Part shown: piece after piece, positions 54,078 through 60,468 of the stretch | How positions within the stretch are numbered: position 1 is the stretch's first letter | Layout: the number at the start of each line of letters is the position of its first letter | Source: Enhydrobacter sp. | GTDB taxonomy: Bacteria > Pseudomonadota > Alphaproteobacteria > Reyranellales > Reyranellaceae | Direction of reading: 5' to 3' | Length of the DNA: 60,468 nucleotides | NCBI GenBank assembly: GCA_026126105.1 | Contig: JAHCJV010000029.1 | Location: 1 to 60,468 of the forward strand | Program-made: the position numbers and the translations under genes | The notes under the pieces: model-generated | Told to the model about the DNA's origin: nothing | What the model saw: the letters and a program-made list of their open reading frames with translations, nothing else | Databases searched by the model: none

Positions 54078-54917
54078 TCAGTGCGACACGAACGAGCATC
54101 GGGCGGTCTTCAGGAGAAAGTCGCGCGTGACGCCGCCAAGGACCCATTCCCGCAACCGGGTGTGGCCATAGGCCCCGGCGACCACGAGCCCCGCCCGCAA
54201 ATCCTCGGCAACGCCAGCAAGGACAGCGGCATCTTCGTCGCGGCCGCGTTCTGCTCTCGCAACGGCGGTGATGCCGTGTCGTCCGAGCCATTCAGCCACG
54301 TCCTTGACGTGGACCTCAGCCTCCGAAAGCTCGTCATCGTCTGCCACCTCGATCACGGTCACCTTCCCTGCCAGCCGAAGCAGAGGCAGGGCGTCTTCGA
54401 CAGCGCGCCGGGCTTCGCGACTGTCGTTCCAGCCGATCACGACGCTGCGGAGGTCGAGCGCCGTCACAGCCGGCCCCGCGACCAGTACCGGCCGGCCGGC
54501 CCTCAACACGAGATCGGCCACGTTCAGGTATCGGTTTGAATCGAAAAGACCACCATTCGGGGCAGGCTGCGTAATGAGCAGATCCGCTGCTCGCATCTGC
54601 TCCGCCACATAATCCGACACGGCGCCGGTCGTGATGGTGGACCGCCATTCCAGCGCCACCGCCGTGCCTTCGAATGCCGTCCTGAATTGCTTCTCGGCAG
54701 CCGCCAGCTCCTTCTCCATCGCCTCCCAGTCTTGTTGAAAGAGATCCTGTGGCACATAGGCGTCCGGCCCGGCGTAGATCTGGAGAGGCTGCAATGCCGC
54801 GATGCCAATGACCTTCCGCGCGGCGACCTGCGCGGCAACATCCCGGGCGAGCTGGAACAGCGCAGCAGCCGCCTGGCCGCTGGGCATGACGTGAACCATC
54901 AACGTAGCGAGCGTCAT
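54078..54917 (-). CDS. Universal stress protein, two-domain
   Basis: A 279-residue protein of UspA type. The second half has the ATP-binding motif GAYGHTRLREWVLGGVTRDFL near the C-terminus and the DSREARRAVEDALPLL helix; the first half is a diverged Usp copy. Start at 54917, preceded by a strong GAGGAGGAG. It is divergent from a small protein and a PfkB kinase, with an FNR/FixK-like box on its side, as in low-oxygen regulons. Confidence 0.9.
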   Translation of the reverse strand: MTLATLMVHVMPSGQAAAALFQLARDVAAQVAARKVIGIAALQPLQIYAGPDAYVPQDLFQQDWEAMEKELAAAEKQFRTAFEGTAVALEWRSTITTGAVSDYVAEQMRAADLLITQPAPNGGLFDSNRYLNVADLVLRAGRPVLVAGPAVTALDLRSVVIGWNDSREARRAVEDALPLLRLAGKVTVIEVADDDELSEAEVHVKDVAEWLGRHGITAVARAERGRDEDAAVLAGVAEDLRAGLVVAGAYGHTRLREWVLGGVTRDFLLKTARCSFVSH

Positions 54918-55041
54918 CTCCTCCTCCTCAGGTGCAATCACGAACATTCGTACTCGAAGGCGCGGCAGGCGCTTGGCGTATTGGGACGTCTCCCCGCCCT
55001 GCGCGGCCGTTTGAAGACTACGCCTTATCCGAGGCGGAGAC

Positions 55042-55055
55042 TTGAGGTAGATCAA
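55042..55055 (-). promoter_or_regulatory. FNR/FixK-like box upstream of the universal stress gene
   Basis: TTGAGGTAGATCAA matches TTGAT-N4-ATCAA with one mismatch. It is centred about 131 bases before the usp ATG, so activation from -41.5 would imply a 90-base leader. It lies in the same 356-base divergent gap as a second box. Confidence 0.55.
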
Positions 55056-55200
55056 CCTTCGGCAGCGCTACCTGCAATAGATCAAGATCAAGATGGGTAC
55101 GGGTCCCCCGGCAATCTCCGCGCGTCAATTGGAGGGAAACCTCCTGCCCCGACGCCCGGCATGAGCTTGACCGCCGCCGGTGGTGCCGCTGCCCGGCTCT

Positions 55201-55214
55201 TTGATCCAGATCAT
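55201..55214 (+). promoter_or_regulatory. FNR/FixK-like box upstream of the small-protein/PfkB operon
   Basis: TTGATCCAGATCAT matches TTGAT-N4-ATCAA at nine of ten fixed positions, and its centre is 66 bases before the ATG at 55273, allowing the normal -41.5 placement and a leader of about 25 bases. No other equally good box was noticed elsewhere in the window. Confidence 0.65.
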
Positions 55215-55272
55215 GGGTCGCCTTTTTCAGTGCGTCCAAGCTTCGCTCGAACAATCGATGGAGGATCATCCG

Positions 55273-55638
55273 ATGCCATTGAAAAGAATTCGTCTCGAGC
55301 TGGCGCGCACAGCCGGGACTCCCAGGGTCAGTCCATATTGCGGCTACGAGTTCACGGCGCCGCTCGACCGGAGCGGGAAGCTGGATTTCGAGCAATGGAA
55401 GCGTGACAAGGACAAGTGCACCGTGCGGCGCTTCTGGAACAGCACGACGGACGAGCACGGCAGGCTGGCTCACCACCAGGGCGACCAATGGGCCTTCGCC
55501 TGGCCCGGCGGGAACAGCGAAGAGCAGATCTCACGCTTCGACCAGCATGCGGTCGTCGAGGGAGAATACCTATCGGTGACCGAGCATGATGGGGTCGAGC
55601 GGCCGTTCCGCATCGTCGACGTCCGGCCGGCGGCCTGA
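55273..55638 (+). CDS. Conserved small protein of unknown function, FNR-box-linked
   Basis: A 121-residue protein with the pattern YEFTAPLDRSGKLDFEQWKRDKDKCTVRRFW, then HGRLAHHQGDQWAFAW, then HAVVEGEYLSVTEHDG, and a short end. I know this pattern from proteins of alphaproteobacteria near stress genes but not its function. Start at ATG 55273, because GGAGG lies eight bases before it. It is 18 bases upstream of pfkB. Confidence 0.8.
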   Translation: MPLKRIRLELARTAGTPRVSPYCGYEFTAPLDRSGKLDFEQWKRDKDKCTVRRFWNSTTDEHGRLAHHQGDQWAFAWPGGNSEEQISRFDQHAVVEGEYLSVTEHDGVERPFRIVDVRPAA

Positions 55639-55656
55639 CGATTCCGGGAGCGGCAG

Positions 55657-56577
55657 ATGACGAGCTCACGCATCGTGACGCTCACCGTCAATCCGGCACT
55701 CGATCTGGCGACGGAGGCCGAGAGCGTGCAGCCGGTGCACAAGATCCGGACCGTGGGCGAGCACTACGATGCGGGCGGCGGCGGCATCAATGTCGCCCGG
55801 GTGATTCATGAGCTCGGCGGCGTGACGCTCGCGCTGTTCGTTGCCGGCGGCGCGACAGGACGAATGATCGAGCAGATGCTTTCCGAAGCCGGCGTTCCCT
55901 GGCAATGCATTCCGTTCGGAGGCACGACCCGCATCTCGCTGACGGTCCGCGAACGGAGCAGCGGGCAGGAATATCGCTTCGTGCCGCAGGGCCCGGCCTT
56001 CGATCCTGCCGACGGCGACAGGATTCTCGGCGCCCTGGCCGAGCTGGAGGCCCAATGGGTTGTGGCTAGCGGGAGCCTGCCGCCGGGTCTGGCACCGGAC
56101 TTCTACGCGAGAGCCGCGAAGATCGCCGCAGCGCGAGGTGCGCGTTTTGCCCTGGACACGTCCGGTGCCGCACTGAAGGAGTCCCTCGGTCACGGCATCG
56201 ATCTGCTGAAGGCCAGCCTGGGCGAGTTCGAATCCATTGTCGGTCATGAAGTCCGCGATCCGGCAGCGCAGTGCCGGCAGGCGAAGGACATGGTCCGCGC
56301 CGGCAAAGCCCGAATGGTCGCTCTTACGCTCGGACCCGACGGTGCCCTTCTCGCGACCGCCGACGACGTCATCCGCCTTCCGGCCTTCGCGGTGACGGAA
56401 CGAAGCGCCGTTGGCGCGGGCGACAGCTTCCTGGCCGGGCTGGTCCTGGGCCTCACCCAAAACCGATCGAACCGTGACGCTCTTCGCATGGCGCTCGCAA
56501 CGGCGGCGGCAGCCGTGGCCAGCGCCGGCACGGCGCGGGTCGACCGGTCGGAGGTCGAGGCCATGTTGCGCGCCTAG
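55657..56577 (+). CDS. PfkB-family phosphofructokinase-type kinase
   Basis: A 306-residue ribokinase-fold kinase of the 1-phosphofructokinase/6-phosphofructokinase-2 type. LTVNPALD near the start and GGGGINVARVIHELGG near 39 are signatures; GSLPPGL near 148 and the catalytic AVGAGDSF near 255 complete the set. It probably phosphorylates fructose phosphate. ATG follows GGGAGCGGCAG. With the universal stress protein and a FNR box nearby, a role in low-oxygen glycolysis is plausible. Confidence 0.9.
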   Translation: MTSSRIVTLTVNPALDLATEAESVQPVHKIRTVGEHYDAGGGGINVARVIHELGGVTLALFVAGGATGRMIEQMLSEAGVPWQCIPFGGTTRISLTVRERSSGQEYRFVPQGPAFDPADGDRILGALAELEAQWVVASGSLPPGLAPDFYARAAKIAAARGARFALDTSGAALKESLGHGIDLLKASLGEFESIVGHEVRDPAAQCRQAKDMVRAGKARMVALTLGPDGALLATADDVIRLPAFAVTERSAVGAGDSFLAGLVLGLTQNRSNRDALRMALATAAAAVASAGTARVDRSEVEAMLRA

Positions 56578-56770
56578 ACCCTTCCGCAAGCTCGTGCGGG
56601 CACGGACCGGCCTCGCCCCACCCTGGAGGGAGCGCTGCCAGCCGGCAATCGACACACGTCGTGCCGTGATCGACCCGTAGACGGCCGCTCGCTGGCGACG
56701 CCTTCTATACTTAACCCATTCGTTTAGTATAATGACATCGCAACTGGCGCCGCATGGAAGGAAGGCATCG

Positions 56771-57430
56771 ATGAGCAAAGTGAAAGTGGCCGGGTTCGGC
56801 GTCTCGCTCGACGGCTTCGCGGCAGGGCCCGAGCAGAGCCTCGAGAACCCGCTGGGCGTGAACGGCCCGGAACTCTTCCAGTGGTATTTCCCGACCCGGA
56901 CCTTTCGGCTGATGCACGGCAAGGAGGACAACGGCGAGACCGGCATCGACGACCGCTTCGCCCGGCGCGCCATGGAAGGGTTCGGCGCCTTCATCCTCGG
57001 TCGCAACATGTTCGGCCCGGTGCGCGGTTCCTGGTCGAACGGGAGCGGGCCGGACGAGGACTGGAAAGGCTGGTGGGGCGACACCCCACCCTATCACGCG
57101 CCGACCTTCATCCTGACCCACCACGCGCGGCCGCCGATCGAGATGCTGGGCGGCACGACTTTTCATTTCGTCACCGACGGCCTCTCGAGCGCTCTGCAAC
57201 AGGCGCGCGCCGCGGCCGGCGCGCAGGACATCAAGATCGGCGGCGGTCCCGCGACGGTGAGGCAATATATCCAGGCCGGCCACGTCGACGAGATCCACCT
57301 CGCCGTGGCGCCGGTCGTGCTCGGCCGGGGAGAGCCGCTCTTCAGCGGCCTCGATCTCCGCGCCCTGGGCTATCGCACCGTCGAGCACGTGCCGACGGAC
57401 CGCGCCACCCACATCGTCCTCGCCAAATAG
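56771..57430 (+). CDS. Dihydrofolate-reductase-like (RibD C-terminal) protein
   Basis: A 219-residue protein of the RibD-C/DHFR-like family used for NADPH-dependent reduction. It has VSLDGFAAGP near the start, the GRNMFG segment, and IKIGGGPATVRQYIQAGHVDEIHLAVAPVVLGRGEPLF near the end. Start at ATG 56771 after GGAAGGAAGG. It is followed by 427 bases without a gene. Substrate unknown. Confidence 0.88.
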   Translation: MSKVKVAGFGVSLDGFAAGPEQSLENPLGVNGPELFQWYFPTRTFRLMHGKEDNGETGIDDRFARRAMEGFGAFILGRNMFGPVRGSWSNGSGPDEDWKGWWGDTPPYHAPTFILTHHARPPIEMLGGTTFHFVTDGLSSALQQARAAAGAQDIKIGGGPATVRQYIQAGHVDEIHLAVAPVVLGRGEPLFSGLDLRALGYRTVEHVPTDRATHIVLAK

Positions 57431-57856
57431 TGCGACCGGCCAACGACTTCAGGAACAGCGTCGGCACTGCAATGTGATTTCGGATATTGCAGCGAGACGG
57501 CGACGCTCCATATCTGACTGTCGAGGAGCCGACCCTGACCGCTCATGTGCTGCAATTCTTAGAGTTCACAAATCGGGATCGCGAGATCGTCCAGCCTTTC
57601 GGCACTCTCGGCAAGAACGGTCGTCCCGGGATCCGGGTCCGCCGCGAGTCGGGTGAAAATCGCCTCCGGAGGCGATCTTCGATGGCCGCGATTCCGTTCC
57701 GGACGACCCTCGGCCACCTTCCGGAGGGCGGGCGGGCGGATGTACCCGCTGCACCCGCGCGGGAGCGCGGAACGCCGCTTCGCGACCACTTCCGCTGAAC
57801 CGTCACCGCAGTTCCACATGAAAGGTCGGCGGGCACGCGCGCCGGATTGATTCGCA
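57431..57856. other. Gene-free stretch with an 18-base perfect palindrome
   Basis: I see no convincing gene between the reductase and the TerC-type gene. The only clear feature is ATCGCCTCCGGAGGCGAT at 57659-57676, an 18-base perfect palindrome. It could be a terminator stem or a protein site. The short reading frames here have no family-like sequence. Confidence 0.5.
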
Positions 57857-59410
57857 ATGTTCTTCGAATGGATGGCCGATCCCGCCGTATGGGCGGGCCT
57901 CGCGACCCTGGTCGTGCTGGAGATCGTCCTCGGCATCGACAACCTGGTCTTCATCGCCATCCTGGCCGACAAGCTGCCGCCGCATCAGCGCGAGAAGGCG
58001 CGCCTGATCGGCCTGTCGCTGGCGCTCGTCATGCGCCTCGCCCTGCTCGCCTCGATCGCCTGGATCGTGACGCTGACCGAGCCGCTGTTCACCGTGCTCA
58101 CGCTCGACTTCTCGGGCCGCGACCTGATCCTGATCTTCGGCGGCGTGTTCCTGCTTTTCAAGGGCACGATGGAGCTGCACGAGCGGCTGGAAGGCGCGAT
58201 GGGCCACAAGGAGGGCAAGGTCGCGCACGCCGTCTTCTGGCAGGTCATCGTCCAGATCGTAGTGCTCGACGCCGTCTTCTCGCTCGACAGCGTGATCACG
58301 GCGGTCGGAATGGTCGACGAGCTCTCGGTGATGATGATCGCCGTGATCGTGGCGATCGGCGTGATGATGGTGTCCTCGAAGCCGCTGATGGCCTTCGTCT
58401 CGCGGCACCCGACGGTCGTCATCCTCTGCCTCGGCTTCCTGATGATGATCGGCTTCTCGCTCATCGTAGAGGGCTTCGGCTTCCACATCCCGAAGGGCTA
58501 TCTCTACGCCGCGATCGGCTTCTCGGTGCTGATCGAGGGGTTCAACCAGGTAGCCCGCCGCAACAAGGAGAAGCTGATCACGACCGGCGACCTGCGCGAC
58601 CGCACGGCCGACGCGGTGCTGCGCCTGCTGGGCGGCAAGCGCGGCGACATCCAGCTCGGCGAGGCGGCCGAGGCGATCGCGTCGCGCGCCGAGGAACAGT
58701 CACTGTTCGCGCCGGAAGAGAAGGACATGATCCGCGGCGTGCTGACGCTCGCCGAGCGTCCCGCGGTGTCGATCATGACGCCGCGCACCGAGATCGACTG
58801 GCTCGATCTCGACGCCGATCAGGAGACGCTGAAGTCGAAGATCCTCGATCTCGGCCATTCGCGCTTCCTGCTGGCGCGCGGCAGCCTCGACAGCTTCGCA
58901 GGCGTCGCCTTCGCCAAGGACCTGCTGCGCGACCTGCTCCAGGAAGGGCGCATCAACCCCGAACGCTCGCTGCGCCAGCCCTTGCTGGTCCACGAGAGCG
59001 TCGATGCGCTGCGCCTCATGGAGCAGCTGCGCAAGTCGCCGCTGCAGATCGCCGTCGTCGTCGACGAGTTCGGCTCGCTCGAAGGCATCGTCACACCGAC
59101 CGACATCCTCGAAGCGATCGCCGGCGACTTCCCCGACGAGGACGAGGAGAAGCTCGTCGCCGAACGCAGCGAGGACGGCTCCTGGCTGGTCGACGGCTGG
59201 ATCGACATCCGCAAGGCATCGAGCCTGCTCGACGTCGACCTGGTCGACGAGACCGACCGCTACTCGACCCTGGCCGGCTACATCCTCTGGCGCCTCAGCC
59301 ACATGCCGCAGGCCGGCGACAAGGTCACGGCGGGAAACCTCGAGTTCGAGGTTGTGTCGATGAACGAGCGCAACATCGACAAGGTCCGGGTGCGAAAGCT
59401 GGCTGAATGA
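57857..59410 (+). CDS. TerC-CBS-CorC fusion membrane protein (YegH/YoaE-like)
   Basis: A 517-residue protein. Residues 1-240 are a TerC-type membrane domain with about seven helices ([19 protein letters not shown] and the acidic-to-helix motif [18 protein letters not shown]). Then a pair of CBS domains (about 300-420) binding nucleotides, and a CorC/HlyC C-terminal domain. Members are linked to metal ion homeostasis. GGCGG-type ribosome site is weak; ATG at 57857 chosen because homology begins with it. An overlapping frame from 57847 is a shadow. Confidence 0.92.
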   Translation: MFFEWMADPAVWAGLATLVVLEIVLGIDNLVFIAILADKLPPHQREKARLIGLSLALVMRLALLASIAWIVTLTEPLFTVLTLDFSGRDLILIFGGVFLLFKGTMELHERLEGAMGHKEGKVAHAVFWQVIVQIVVLDAVFSLDSVITAVGMVDELSVMMIAVIVAIGVMMVSSKPLMAFVSRHPTVVILCLGFLMMIGFSLIVEGFGFHIPKGYLYAAIGFSVLIEGFNQVARRNKEKLITTGDLRDRTADAVLRLLGGKRGDIQLGEAAEAIASRAEEQSLFAPEEKDMIRGVLTLAERPAVSIMTPRTEIDWLDLDADQETLKSKILDLGHSRFLLARGSLDSFAGVAFAKDLLRDLLQEGRINPERSLRQPLLVHESVDALRLMEQLRKSPLQIAVVVDEFGSLEGIVTPTDILEAIAGDFPDEDEEKLVAERSEDGSWLVDGWIDIRKASSLLDVDLVDETDRYSTLAGYILWRLSHMPQAGDKVTAGNLEFEVVSMNERNIDKVRVRKLAE

Positions 59411-59461
59411 CAGGACGCACCCTCGAGATCGACAGGATCGAGCCGTCGGCAGCGAACCGGA

Positions 59462-60468
59462 TCAAGCGCTTTCCTGCGACTTGGCATCGTCCAAAGCCAC
59501 CCCGTGGGGCACGGCTTCGCGAAGCGGTGTCTTCTCGAAGTAGTCCAGGTCGATCTGGCGCACCTCGTCCTGCCGCGAGAAGACGATGCTGGCGATGCCC
59601 TGCAGCAATTCCTCGAGGCTGGTCTGGCCGGGCAGGCGCTCGATCACCTGATGTCCGAAGGCTTCCATCACGTCGATCGTGATCGGCAGCACGTATTCGC
59701 CGCCGCGGTCCTTGTAGCCGGTCATCAGCTCGCGATCGAACAGCGCCTCGTCCCAGTGCGCCAGCTCGGTGCCCGGGCCGCCTTTCAGCTCGACCTGCAT
59801 CTGCGCGAGCGCGGCGAAGCGGGCCACGGCCGGAGGGCCGAAGCGGCCCGTGAGCCGGTCGAAAAGAGCGGTCCAGTCGTTCCAGCCGATGCCCAGCGTA
59901 TGGCCGATCTCGTGGATGATCGTGCCGGAGATCTCGTCGGGCGTGTAGTCGAGCAGGAAGCGGGTGTTGAACTCGATTTGGCCGTAGCGCACGCCGTCCT
60001 TCTCGACGGGCACGTAAGCACGCGCGATCGTGTTGCCGAGCTGGGTGAATACGCCCAGGCGGATGACGATCGAGTAGCGCGGCAGGACGAACCGGTTCCA
60101 GAAATTGCAGGCGGCGCGTCCACCGTGCTTCAGCCGGTCGCCGACGTCCGAAACGATCTTGTAGGTGATGATGTTGGCGCCGGCCGGTGGCCCGGTGTCG
60201 GCGGCGGGAGCCGGAGCCGCCAACGTAGCCGCACCCGCGGCCGTTCCGCCGCCGCCCGGTTGCGCCTGCGCCGCGATCTCCTGGGCGCGCATCAGCCAGG
60301 TCAGCGTGTGCTGCAGCGTGGCGGCGCGGGCTTTTTCGTCCGCCGTGGTCTGGCGTTCCTCGTCGCGGACCTGGCTGCTGGAGCGCTCGGCCTCCCGCTT
60401 CAGGTCCGCGATCAGGCCCTCGAGCGTTGCGGCAGTGGGCTGGGCGGCCGGGGCGGGCGCGAACCGCT
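59462..60468 (-). CDS. Zinc-metalloprotease-like protein, 5' end beyond window
   Basis: The frame stays open past 60292 to the right edge, so the start is outside. The visible part has an Ala/Pro-rich low-complexity stretch and a helix with charged residues (ADLKREAERSSSQ, QTTADEKARAATL), then a catalytic-type domain. It contains TIIHEIGHTLGIGW (near 59915), a zincin HExxH core with G two residues later. A third metal ligand cannot be fixed. The rest has no clear family. Adjacent to, and convergent with, the TerC-type gene. Confidence 0.7.
   Translation of the reverse strand, partial: RFAPAPAAQPTAATLEGLIADLKREAERSSSQVRDEERQTTADEKARAATLQHTLTWLMRAQEIAAQAQPGGGGTAAGAATLAAPAPAADTGPPAGANIITYKIVSDVGDRLKHGGRAACNFWNRFVLPRYSIVIRLGVFTQLGNTIARAYVPVEKDGVRYGQIEFNTRFLLDYTPDEISGTIIHEIGHTLGIGWNDWTALFDRLTGRFGPPAVARFAALAQMQVELKGGPGTELAHWDEALFDRELMTGYKDRGGEYVLPITIDVMEAFGHQVIERLPGQTSLEELLQGIASIVFSRQDEVRQIDLDYFEKTPLREAVPHGVALDDAKSQESA

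Noticed and set aside
57487..57798. A 103-codon frame in the gap before the TerC-type gene
   Set aside because: No family-like sequence, no ribosome site of note, and the palindrome interrupts it.

Overview
The window is almost certainly a join of two unrelated DNAs. Bases 1 to about 1565 look eukaryotic. They hold a long acidic, low-complexity, polyalanine-ended reading frame, GCN and GTCGCN microsatellites, and a Kozak-flanked ATG followed 125 bases later by a GTAAGTG splice donor; GC-rich amoeba DNA of the Acanthamoeba type is my best guess. Inside an alternating GC tract the sequence becomes bacterial in the middle of ugd, which loses its C-terminal half. From there to the end everything is bacterial: high GC, dense, intron-free operons, Shine-Dalgarno sequences. 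Gene order (fabD-fabG-acpP-fabF-mltG; rpsF-rpsR-rplI; dnaB-alr-mlaE-mlaF-radA-cvpA-purF-SDR; yfgM-bamB-der; a DUF2794 protein) points to an alphaproteobacterium near Rhodospirillales. Reyranella, known from Acanthamoeba co-culture, would fit both halves, but that is a guess.

Layout. 1.6-8.2 kb (minus): ugd (cut), galU, DnaJ-domain membrane protein, mltG, and the fatty-acid synthesis operon. 8.4-9.7 kb (plus): ribosomal proteins S6, S18, L9 with a strong terminator. 9.8-12.4 kb: an iron(III)-type ABC permease and binding protein, tail to tail. 12.7-22.6 kb (plus): cfa, then dnaB, alr, mlaE, mlaF, radA, cvpA, purF and an SDR. 22.7-27.7 kb: an orphan membrane protein, the der/bamB/yfgM operon, DUF2794 and a small lipoprotein. 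27.8-29.9 kb (minus): a cobalt-type nitrile hydratase operon followed by a YffB/ArsC-like gene. 29.9-36.5 kb is accessory: a coiled-coil membrane protein with 42-bp repeats, a cupin, a 2-hydroxyacid dehydrogenase, a frameshifted DUF6036-type relic, a VOC/ArsR/AHSA1 operon, GFA, DUF808 and YCII-like genes.

36.6-44.9 kb is the most interesting part: a block with visibly more A+T holding a GT61-type glycosyltransferase, four methyltransferase-like genes (one joined to a ParB-like domain, one to an APS-kinase-like domain), a sulfotransferase and a Tat-exported beta-helix protein. I read it as a surface-glycan modification island. The kinase-methyltransferase fusion recalls two separate steps of the Campylobacter O-methyl phosphoramidate pathway, so either sulfation or an unusual phosphoramidate-type decoration is possible.

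45.1-60.5 kb: a second ArsR/AHSA1/GFA operon, a lipoprotein, a HEAT-repeat protein, a Gfo/Idh/MocA oxidoreductase, an ABC-F ATPase, an AraC regulator divergent from an orphan RTX protein, a universal stress protein divergent from a small protein plus PfkB kinase with two FNR/FixK-like boxes between them, a DHFR-like reductase, a TerC-CBS-CorC membrane protein, and a metalloprotease-like gene running off the right edge. No tRNA, rRNA, CRISPR, IS element or prophage was seen.
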